Shown: positions 26,193 through 32,951 of the stretch, piece after piece
Position numbering within the stretch: position 1 is the first letter of the stretch
How the letters are laid out: the number at the start of each line of letters is the position of its first letter
Assembly: GCF_016863035.1 (NCBI RefSeq)
Contig: NZ_BOOC01000043.1
Location: forward strand, 22,065-86,064
Reading direction: 5' to 3'
Length of the DNA: 64,000 nucleotides
Source of the DNA: Microbispora corallina
GTDB taxonomy: Bacteria > Actinomycetota > Actinomycetes > Streptosporangiales > Streptosporangiaceae
The notes under the pieces: generated by a model
What the model was told of the DNA's origin: nothing
Databases searched by the model: none
What the model saw: the letters and a program-made list of their open reading frames with translations, nothing else
Translations under genes and position numbers: made by a program

Positions 26193-26887
26193 GGCCGCTC
26201 CGTCACGCCGCCGCGGCCGTCCGAATCGTCCGCCACGGGCGTGCGCAGCAGCGCCGCCGCCATCCAGACCAGTCCCGCGGCCGCGATCAGCGTGCTCGGG
26301 AACGGCGGGTCCGCCAGTTGCGTCAGCTGGAAGGCGACCAGCAGTGCCGCGGCCGCCCGGGGGAGGGCGCGGGAGCGCCATACGGCCGCCATCATCACGA
26401 CGATACCGACGAAGGCCCCGGCGAAGAACATCACCGTGAAGACCGTTCCCGGCAGCGACCCGTCGGGGCCGTCGCCCAGCGCCGCCGAGAACGCCGCGGC
26501 GTCGATCTTTCCGCTCCGGGCCACCATCTGGGCGGCCATCTCCACCCCGGCGATCATGGCCTGCCCCGTGAGCCCGAGGACCAGGAGCACGGCCCCGGCC
26601 CAGGCGAGCCGCGGAGACCGGCGGCGGGACAGCAGCAACCAGACGGCGGTCGCGCCGAGCAGGCAGGGCGTCGCGAGCATGTCGGCCGTGAGGGCGATCC
26701 CGGCCTGGCCGGGGTGGGCGGCGGTCCAGGCCGACGAGGCCGCGCCGTCGAGATCCGGCTCGATGAGGTCGGCGGCGGCCCACAGCAGCCCGGACAGGGC
26801 CAGGGTCGTCGCGCCGGCGACGCGGGCGGCGCCGTTCCAGGTGGCGGCGGGCGAGATCGTTCGGACGGGAGTGTCGAGAGATGTCAT
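26189..26887 (-). CDS. Hypothetical multi-pass membrane protein of the kinase operon
   Basis: 232 aa with about six hydrophobic segments, for example ATTLALSGLLWAAADLI near the N-terminus and VFTVMFFAGAFVGIVVMMAAVW in the middle. No catalytic motif is visible; the pattern recalls DUF4386-like membrane proteins, but I do not assign it. ATG 26887 is chosen because the family-like sequence starts there; ATG at 26899 is an alternative. The stop overlaps the kinase start, so it is likely the sensor's accessory or the first member of the operon. Confidence 0.7.
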   Translation of the reverse strand: MTSLDTPVRTISPAATWNGAARVAGATTLALSGLLWAAADLIEPDLDGAASSAWTAAHPGQAGIALTADMLATPCLLGATAVWLLLSRRRSPRLAWAGAVLLVLGLTGQAMIAGVEMAAQMVARSGKIDAAAFSAALGDGPDGSLPGTVFTVMFFAGAFVGIVVMMAAVWRSRALPRAAAALLVAFQLTQLADPPFPSTLIAAAGLVWMAAALLRTPVADDSDGRGGVTERP

Positions 26888-26997
26888 GGGAGCTCCGTTC
26901 GCGACGGCCGTGGTCCGGCCGAGTGGCAGAACGGTCCACCGGGACCTGTCCCGGCCACATCGGCCCGGTGTCCCGTCCCGGGCCGGGAGCGCGCCGC

Positions 26998-28011
26998 TCA
27001 GGCGGAGCGCAGGGCCGGGAGCACCTCGGCCCCGAGGCGCGCGACGGTCTCCAGCGTGCGGGCGGGCGAGCCCGTGCCCTCGACCATCAGCACGAGGTGC
27101 CGCAGCCCGGTCCTCGCCACCGTCGCGCGCATCTTCTCCACGCAGTGCTCCGGCGAGCCCACCGGGTGGATCCGGCACAGCAGGTCCACGTACGCGGGGA
27201 CGTCGCGCCGCGGCCGCGGACGCCCGTCGACCGGCACGTAACCGGCGAGCCCCGGCTCGAGCCACCGCGGCAGCGCCTCCTTCAGCTCCCGTACGGCCCT
27301 GGCGGTGCTGTCGGCCACGTGGCAGACGGCGGCGGCGATGTGCGCGGGCCGGGCGTCCTCCTCCCGGAGGTGCGGGGGCCTGCCGACGCCCTCGCGGCCC
27401 TCGTCGTAACGGGCGACCATGTCCGCCTTCTCCTCGTCGCCGACGTGCATGCCGAGCAGCATGGGCAGTCCGCGCCGGGCGGCGAGGCGCGCGGTGGCGT
27501 CCGAGGTGCAGGCGACGACGGGCGACATCCGGGCCGGCGGCACCACGGGGACCTCGCGGAAGCGGAAGAAGTCGCCGTCCGCCGACACCGGCCTTCCGGA
27601 GAGCGCCTCGCACAGCAGGTCGAGCGCCTCCGGGAAGCCTCTCTCGTACCGGGCGAGCCCGGTGCCGAAGACCTCCAGCTCCAGCCACGGCCCGCCGCGT
27701 CCCACCCCGAGCCTGAACCTGCCGCCCGACGCGTGGTGCAGCACGGCCGCCTGCTCGGCGAGCGCCACGGGGTGCTGGGCCGGCAGCACGCTGACCGCGG
27801 TCCCGACCGTGATCCGCGAGGTGCGGCCCAGCGCGACGGCGGCGAGCGTGACCGCCGAGGGGCAGACGCCGTACGTCATGAAGTGGTGCTCGGCGATCCA
27901 GGCGTCGTCGAACCCGGCGCGCTCCGCCGCCTCGACCACCTCCACCGTGTGGCGGAGCACGTCCCCGGGGTCGGTGCCCGGGAACCCGGCCGCGATCAGG
28001 AAGACACCCAC
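26998..28011 (-). CDS. LLM-class flavin-dependent oxidoreductase
   Basis: 337 aa from GTG 28011. The luciferase-like barrel is clear: VGVFLIAAGFPGTDPGDVL at the start, AGFDDAWIAEHHF, and GRFRLGVGRGGPW. Such enzymes use FMN or F420 with a reductase to oxidise organic substrates. A CTG at 28026 overlaps the SDR stop (CTGA) and would fit translational coupling, but CTG starts are rare. It is downstream of the SDR gene and a TetR gene, so it shares their regulation. Confidence 0.85.
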   Translation of the reverse strand: MGVFLIAAGFPGTDPGDVLRHTVEVVEAAERAGFDDAWIAEHHFMTYGVCPSAVTLAAVALGRTSRITVGTAVSVLPAQHPVALAEQAAVLHHASGGRFRLGVGRGGPWLELEVFGTGLARYERGFPEALDLLCEALSGRPVSADGDFFRFREVPVVPPARMSPVVACTSDATARLAARRGLPMLLGMHVGDEEKADMVARYDEGREGVGRPPHLREEDARPAHIAAAVCHVADSTARAVRELKEALPRWLEPGLAGYVPVDGRPRPRRDVPAYVDLLCRIHPVGSPEHCVEKMRATVARTGLRHLVLMVEGTGSPARTLETVARLGAEVLPALRSA

Positions 28012-28022
28012 CCGAAGGGGGC

Positions 28023-28781
28023 TCAGCGCGCGCCCCCGTTGACGTAGACGGTCTGGCCGCTGACGTACGACGCGTCGTCGGAGGCGAGGAAGGCGACGAC
28101 GGCCGCGATCTCCGTGGGCTGGCCCACCCGGCGCAGCGGGATGGCCTGCGCGGCGGCCGCCTGGTGCTCCTCGGGCGTCACGCCCACCCGTACGGCCGTG
28201 GCCTCGGTCATGGGCGTGGCGACGTAGCCGGGCGCGACCGCGTTGACCCGCACGCCGAACGGCCCGAGCTCGAGGGCGAGCGTCGCGGTGAGCCCCTGGA
28301 TGCCGGCCTTGGCGGCGGCGTAGTTGGCCTGGCCGCGGTTGCCCAGCGCCGACCGGCTCGACATGTTGACCACCGCGCCCGACCGCTGGTCGACCATGTG
28401 CTTCTGCACGGCCCGCGTCATCAGGAAGGCGCTCTTGAGGTTGACGTCGATCACCTTGTCCCAGTCGTCCTCGGACATCCGGAACAGCAGGTTGTCGCGG
28501 GTGATGCCGGCGTTGTTGACGAGCACGTCGATCCGGCCGAACTCGGTGACGACGTCGGACACGAGCGCCTCCACCTGGCCGGAGTCCGAGACGTCGCATC
28601 CGAAGGCGGCGGCGCTGCCGCCCGTGACCGCGATCTCGTCGATGATCGAGGCGCAGCGGGCGGCCGTCAGGTCGACGCAGCCCACGACGGCCCCCTCCGT
28701 CGCCAGCCGCCGCGCCGTCGCGGCGCCGATGCCCCGCGCCGCGCCCGTGACCAGCGCGTACTTGCCGGTGAACCTGGACAT
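28023..28781 (-). CDS. Short-chain dehydrogenase, FabG-like
   Basis: 252 aa. It has the NAD(P)-binding TGAARGIG motif at about residue 12, the structural NNAG, the catalytic serine in NMSSRSALGN and YAAAK at about 155-159, then a VNAVAPGYVATPMT segment. The classical 3-oxoacyl-ACP reductase fold suggests reduction of a beta-keto or alcohol substrate. ATG 28781 follows a GAGGAGG-like site. It lies between the TetR and LLM genes and is probably co-transcribed with the LLM enzyme. Confidence 0.9.
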   Translation of the reverse strand: MSRFTGKYALVTGAARGIGAATARRLATEGAVVGCVDLTAARCASIIDEIAVTGGSAAAFGCDVSDSGQVEALVSDVVTEFGRIDVLVNNAGITRDNLLFRMSEDDWDKVIDVNLKSAFLMTRAVQKHMVDQRSGAVVNMSSRSALGNRGQANYAAAKAGIQGLTATLALELGPFGVRVNAVAPGYVATPMTEATAVRVGVTPEEHQAAAAQAIPLRRVGQPTEIAAVVAFLASDDASYVSGQTVYVNGGAR

Positions 28782-28849
28782 GACAAAGCCCTCCTCGCCC
28801 CGAAGCCCGATCACGCAGAAACCTACTCCCCGCGACCGCCGCGGTGCCG

Positions 28850-29515
28850 TCATGCCACGGGACGGACCGGGCTCGCGTAGAGGGAGGCCACCGCGACCTC
28901 CAGGGCGTCGAACGTACGGCCGACCAGCACGATGTGGTCCCGCCGGACGTCCTCGGCCGGTTCCCCGGCGATGATCCTGCGGGCACCCTCCAGGTAGGCG
29001 GCCCGGTAGGCGGCGACGGCGAGCGCCCCGGCGATCCGGGGACGGGGGTCGCCTGGCGGATGCCCGGCCGCTTCGGCGGCCTCGGCGAACAGGCCGGCGA
29101 CGACGTCCTCCATCTCCTCGCCGAACTCCCGCGCCCGCGCCCGCAGCGACGGCGACTCGGCCACCACGTGCCAGAAGTGCTGGTAGCCGGCGCCGATTCC
29201 GCCGAGGGGATGGCCCTCCTCCAGCAGCCCGACGAACAGCCGCCGCAGCGACGCCAGGGGCGTCTCCCCCTCGGCGCGCCCGCGCACGGCGGCGGTGACC
29301 AGCTCGACGGCCTGCGGGAAGCGGTCGAGGAACAGGTCCTCCTTGCGGGGGAAGTAGTTGAACACCGTCTTCGTCGACACCCCCGCCGCCTCGGCCACCT
29401 CGGCGACCGTGACGTTGTCGAACCCCCGCACGATGAACAGCCCCGACGCGACGTCCGAGATCAGCTGCCGGGTCTGCGTCTTCTTCCGTTCCCGCAGTCC
29501 CATCTCCTGAGCCAT
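28850..29515 (-). CDS. TetR-family transcriptional regulator
   Basis: 221 aa from ATG 29515. The N-terminal helix-turn-helix is typical (TRQLISDVASGLFIVRGFDNVTVAEVAEAAGVSTKTVFNYFPRKEDLF). The C-terminal ligand domain is not diagnostic. An in-frame GTG at 29524 and an ATG at 29500 (MGLRERKK) are other possible starts, and none has a clear ribosome site. It is divergent from the FAD monooxygenase and upstream of the SDR and LLM genes, so it probably controls both directions. Confidence 0.88.
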   Translation of the reverse strand: MAQEMGLRERKKTQTRQLISDVASGLFIVRGFDNVTVAEVAEAAGVSTKTVFNYFPRKEDLFLDRFPQAVELVTAAVRGRAEGETPLASLRRLFVGLLEEGHPLGGIGAGYQHFWHVVAESPSLRARAREFGEEMEDVVAGLFAEAAEAAGHPPGDPRPRIAGALAVAAYRAAYLEGARRIIAGEPAEDVRRDHIVLVGRTFDALEVAVASLYASPVRPVA

Positions 29516-29536
29516 GGCGAACACTATAGTTGCTAA

Positions 29537-29559
29537 AAACTTTTATTCAACGTAAGTTT
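29537..29559. promoter_or_regulatory. AT-rich inverted repeat between TetR and monooxygenase genes
   Basis: AAACTT (29537-29542) and AAGTTT (29554-29559) face each other across 11 bases. The 40 bases around them are strikingly AT-rich compared with the rest of the window. This is the natural operator and promoter zone for the divergent pair. Confidence 0.5.
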
Positions 29560-29592
29560 CTAGTCGATGTACGAAGAGTCGAAGGGGACGGC

Positions 29593-31185
29593 ATGACGGG
29601 GTACGACGTGGACGTGGTGGTGGCGGGCGGCGGGCCGGTCGGGCTGATGCTCGCGTGCGAGCTCCGGCTCGGCGGAGCCTCGGTCCTGGTGCTGGAGCGC
29701 CTGACCGAGGTGGACCCGACCATCAAGGCGGGCGCGCTGAACGCGCCGAGCGTGGTGGCGCTCTACCGGCGCGGCCTCCTGCCCGCGCTGAAGGAGGCCC
29801 ACGACCAGACGATCGCCCGGATGACGCAGTTCGTCCGGGGACGCTCTCCCGAGAAGGCGTCCGGGGAGGGCCCGGCCGCAACTGGAGACAACCGGGCGCC
29901 GGGAGACGGACCGATGAGGACACCGCCGCGGTTCGCCGGGCACTTCGCCGGGATCATGCTCCGCGGCGACCTGCTCGACGAGACCGACCCCGAGCTGGGC
30001 GGTCTCGGTCCGGCCGCGGGCGTCGGCCTCGTCGCCCAGCAGGATCTCGAACGCATCCTCGGCGCCCGCGCCGCCGAGCTGGGGGCCGAGGTGCGGCGGG
30101 GCGTCGAGGTGACCGGGTTCGAGGCGGACGACGACGGCGTGACCGTGACGGCCGGCGGCGAGCGCGTCCGGGCGCGGTGGCTCGTCGGGTGCGACGGCGG
30201 CCGCAGCACGGTCAGGAAGCTCGCCGGCTTCGACTTCCCCGGCACCGGCCCGGAGATCACGGCCTACCAGGCGCTGGCGGAGATGGAGGGCACCCAGGAC
30301 CTACGGCTCGGCTGGAACGCCACGCCCACCGGTGTCTACACGCACGGCCCGGTGCCGGGCCGGATCCTGACGGTGGAGTTCGACGGCCACCCGGCCGACC
30401 GCACGAGCCCCGTGACCGCCGAGGAGCTCCAGGGGTCGATCCGCCGGGTCACCGGGGCCGACGTCGTGGTGAAGGCCGTCGTCACCGCCACCCGCTTCAC
30501 GGACAACGCGCGGCAGGCCACGACGTACCGGATGGGCCGGGTGCTGCTCGCGGGGGACGCGGCCCACGTCCACTCGCCGTTCGGCGGCCAGGGGCTCAAT
30601 CTGGGGCTGGGCGACGCGATGAACCTCGGGTGGAAGCTGGCCGCCGTCGCCCGTGGACACGCGCCCGAGGCCCTGCTCGACACGTACACGGCGGAGCGGC
30701 ACCCGATCGGGGCGTGGGTCCTCGACTGGACCCGTGCCCAGATCGCGCTGATGCGGCCCGACCCGCACGCCCGCGCGCTGCGGGCCGTGGTGGACGACCT
30801 GCTCGCGACCGTCGCCGGGACCACGCATGTGGTGAAGCGGATCTCCGGCGTCTGGCAGCGGTACGACCTGCCCGGCGACCACCCGCTGACCGGCCGCAGC
30901 GCGCCCGACTTCGCGCTCGCCGACGGGTCGCGCCTGGCCGACCACCTCCGCGGCGGCCGCGCGCTGCTGATCGCCCCGCCCGGACTGCCGCTGCCCGCGA
31001 TCGACGGCGACCGGGTGACGGTGATCGGCACGCCGATCGAGGACGAGGACGCCCCCCGGGCCGTGCTGGTGCGGCCCGACGGGTACGTGGCCTGGGCGGC
31101 CGACACCCCCGATCCGGCGGGCCTGGAACGGGCTCTCGCGACCTGGTTCGGCGCTCCCGCGACCGTGGGCGGGGGCGTCGGATGA
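29593..31185 (+). CDS. FAD-dependent aromatic monooxygenase
   Basis: 530 aa. The FAD Rossmann motif VVVAGGGPVGLMLA is at about residue 8, the DG motif is WLVGCDGGRSTVRKLAGF, and the GD motif is LLAGDAAHVHSPFGGQGLNLG. This three-motif set marks flavoprotein hydroxylases that use NAD(P)H and oxygen, as in phenol, polyketide or rifampicin hydroxylases. A thioredoxin-like C-terminal region begins near residue 430. ATG 29593 with GAAGGGG is preferred to the in-frame start at 29530. Its partner regulator is the divergent TetR. Confidence 0.9.
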   Translation: MTGYDVDVVVAGGGPVGLMLACELRLGGASVLVLERLTEVDPTIKAGALNAPSVVALYRRGLLPALKEAHDQTIARMTQFVRGRSPEKASGEGPAATGDNRAPGDGPMRTPPRFAGHFAGIMLRGDLLDETDPELGGLGPAAGVGLVAQQDLERILGARAAELGAEVRRGVEVTGFEADDDGVTVTAGGERVRARWLVGCDGGRSTVRKLAGFDFPGTGPEITAYQALAEMEGTQDLRLGWNATPTGVYTHGPVPGRILTVEFDGHPADRTSPVTAEELQGSIRRVTGADVVVKAVVTATRFTDNARQATTYRMGRVLLAGDAAHVHSPFGGQGLNLGLGDAMNLGWKLAAVARGHAPEALLDTYTAERHPIGAWVLDWTRAQIALMRPDPHARALRAVVDDLLATVAGTTHVVKRISGVWQRYDLPGDHPLTGRSAPDFALADGSRLADHLRGGRALLIAPPGLPLPAIDGDRVTVIGTPIEDEDAPRAVLVRPDGYVAWAADTPDPAGLERALATWFGAPATVGGGVG

Positions 31186-31203
31186 CCCCCGGCCGGGCGG
31201 GGT

Positions 31204-31227
31204 AAAGGCCCACCGGGCGGTGGCTTT
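31204..31227 (+). terminator. Imperfect stem-loop after the monooxygenase
   Basis: AAAGGCCCACC pairs with GGTGGCTTT around GGGC with two bulges. It lies 19 bases past the stop codon and has a short T run at its right edge. The rest of the 238-base gap before the acetyltransferase holds no gene that I can support. Confidence 0.45.
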
Positions 31228-31423
31228 CGACCCGTCATCGCCCGGTCCGTCCGGGCTTGTCGATCGTTGACCGAATCTTTACCCGGAGCAGCCCTCGGCG
31301 CGCTCCGCGATCATGGCTGTGACCTGCGGTTTCACCGGCCCTGGTGCCATTTAACCCAGGTCCCCCCAAGATGTCTCGTGTCATTTGGCATCAGGCGTGT
31401 TCGGCAGCCCCCATCATGTGCTC

Positions 31424-32068
31424 ATGCCCGCTTTTGTCACCCTGTCCGGGCGCTCCGTGCGCCTGGAGCCGCTCAGCCTCGCGGTGATCGACGACCTCGT
31501 CGCCGCGGCGCGTGAAGACCGTTCTACGTACGCCTTCACTCGCGTTCCCGCTGGCCGGGAAGAGATGGTCTCCTATGTGGAGGCCGCCTTGGCTGAGCAG
31601 GCGGAGGGCCGCTCGGTGCCCTTCGCCATCCGGTGGCTGCACACCGACCGCGTGGTCGGTGCCACCCGTCTGATGAACCTGGAGTACTGGCAGGGCCCGA
31701 TGCCCTGGCCGCCGGGAACCAAGAGCGCGGTGGGCGAGGTCCCGTCCGTCGCGGACATCGGGTACACCTGGCTCGCCGCGTCGGCCCAGGGGACCGGTGT
31801 CAACCGGGAGAGCAAGTTCCTGATGCTCTCTCTGGCCTTCGAGACCTGGCAGGTGCACCGGATCACCCTCAAGGCAGACGTACGCAACACCCGATCCCGG
31901 GCCGCCATCGAGGCCCTCGGCGCACACCTCGACGGTGTGCGACGGGCGGACAGCCGAGGCGCCGATGACACGGTCCGAGATACGGCGTACTACTCCATCC
32001 TCGGCCCGGAGTGGCCCGTGGTGCGAGAACGGTTGTGCGCGAGGCTCGGCCTCGTGGAAGCGGCCTGA
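31424..32068 (+). CDS. GNAT-family N-acetyltransferase (RimJ-like)
   Basis: 214 aa. The fold resembles RimJ/RimL-type acetyltransferases: VTLSGRSVRLEPLS at the start, DRVVGATRLMNLEYW, an acceptor region WLAASAQGTGVNRESKFLML and the coenzyme-A-side segment LKADVRNTRSRAAIEALGAHLDG. It transfers an acetyl group from acetyl-CoA to an amine; the substrate is unknown. ATG 31424 is chosen because it starts the conserved sequence, although no strong ribosome site precedes it. A terminator follows. Confidence 0.85.
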   Translation: MPAFVTLSGRSVRLEPLSLAVIDDLVAAAREDRSTYAFTRVPAGREEMVSYVEAALAEQAEGRSVPFAIRWLHTDRVVGATRLMNLEYWQGPMPWPPGTKSAVGEVPSVADIGYTWLAASAQGTGVNRESKFLMLSLAFETWQVHRITLKADVRNTRSRAAIEALGAHLDGVRRADSRGADDTVRDTAYYSILGPEWPVVRERLCARLGLVEAA

Positions 32069-32102
32069 CACCCACACGGACACGGATCACCACGGACGAC
32101 GG

Positions 32103-32134
32103 CGCGGCCCGCCCCCCTGAGGGGACGGGCCGCG
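32103..32134. terminator. Bidirectional stem-loop terminator
   Basis: CGCGGCCCG (32103-32111) pairs with CGGGCCGCG (32126-32134); the inner CCCC/GGGG continues the stem past one mismatch. It lies between the convergent acetyltransferase and the secreted-protein gene. Confidence 0.65.
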
Positions 32135-32158
32135 TCTGGTTTCGCGCAGTCGGAGGGA

Positions 32159-32689
32159 TCAGGCCTCGTAGCCGTAGTCCTCGTCGTAGGCGTTGTAGAG
32201 GTCGTGCCACGAGCCGCACTTGACCGGGTAGCTGCTGTACAGGCCGACCTGGCAGACCTTGGCCTGGACCTGCGCCACGTCGTACCGCCAGAAGCTGATC
32301 GCCTTGTAGCCGCCGGCGCCGCAGTACTTGTACGACTTGATGCTGGAGGACCAGTCGTCCTCGTCGTCGTCCCAGGACGAGACGCGGAACTTGATGTAGG
32401 CGCACTTGCCGCCCTCGTCGTAGGTGCGGTGGTCGAGGTCGTAGAGCTTGCCGGTGATGTGGACGGCGTTGGACTCGTCGTCGTCGTAGTTGACGTCGAT
32501 GTAGCCCTTGGCCTTCGCGAGGTGGTTCGAGGACCAGTACGGGCCCCAGTAGTCGTCGTAGTCGGACGAGTGCGAGGAGGCCGCGCTCGCGGTGGAGGCG
32601 TTGGCGGCGGTCGACAGGGCCGGGACACCCACCGCGACGGCGGCGGTGACGGCGGCGAGACCGAGGATGTTGCGGACGGAGCGACGCAT
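32159..32689 (-). CDS. Small secreted protein of unknown function
   Basis: 176 aa. A clear Sec signal peptide (RRSVRN, then a hydrophobic core LGLAAVTAAVAVGVPAL) is followed by a probable cleavage after about residue 30 (AANA). The mature part is short, rich in Asp, Tyr, Ser and Trp, and has four cysteines (CAY, YCGAG, VCQVG, KCGSW) that could form two disulfides. ATG 32689 follows CAGGAGA. No family is recognised. It is divergent from the AfsR-type regulator, with repeats between the two genes. Confidence 0.75.
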   Translation of the reverse strand: MRRSVRNILGLAAVTAAVAVGVPALSTAANASTASAASSHSSDYDDYWGPYWSSNHLAKAKGYIDVNYDDDESNAVHITGKLYDLDHRTYDEGGKCAYIKFRVSSWDDDEDDWSSSIKSYKYCGAGGYKAISFWRYDVAQVQAKVCQVGLYSSYPVKCGSWHDLYNAYDEDYGYEA

Positions 32690-32776
32690 TTCGATTCTCC
32701 TGAGGTGAGGACGATCCCCCGTTGCGGGGTGCTTCCGGGGTTGCACCTCAGTGATAGGCCGGGCCGCCTGCAACCT

Positions 32777-32815
32777 GCTTTCAGCGGCCTGAAACCCGTT
32801 TGCAGGTCGCTTTCA
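32777..32815. promoter_or_regulatory. Repeat cluster between secreted-protein gene and AfsR-type gene
   Basis: GCTTTCA occurs twice, at 32777-32783 and 32809-32815, 32 bases apart (about three helix turns). The first copy also belongs to a perfect inverted repeat, TTTCAG-CGGC-CTGAAA (32779-32794). SARP regulators bind direct heptamer repeats in promoters, so this is a candidate site. Confidence 0.45.
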
Positions 32816-32951
32816 TCATTCTGAACGAGGCGTTAACAGCGCGATCACTCCTATTGAAGCGGAGTTCCTGGATCTATCATTTGGTCGGAAAACTTGCCAT
32901 TGAGGCGATCTCGCACGTCAGGGTGGGATCGCGGGTACGGAGACACGTCAG

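Noticed and set aside
23874..27716. A very long open frame on the plus strand opposite the histidine kinase operon
   Set aside because: It is antisense to a complete, motif-bearing operon and has Arg/Pro/Ala-rich, family-free composition caused by GC bias.
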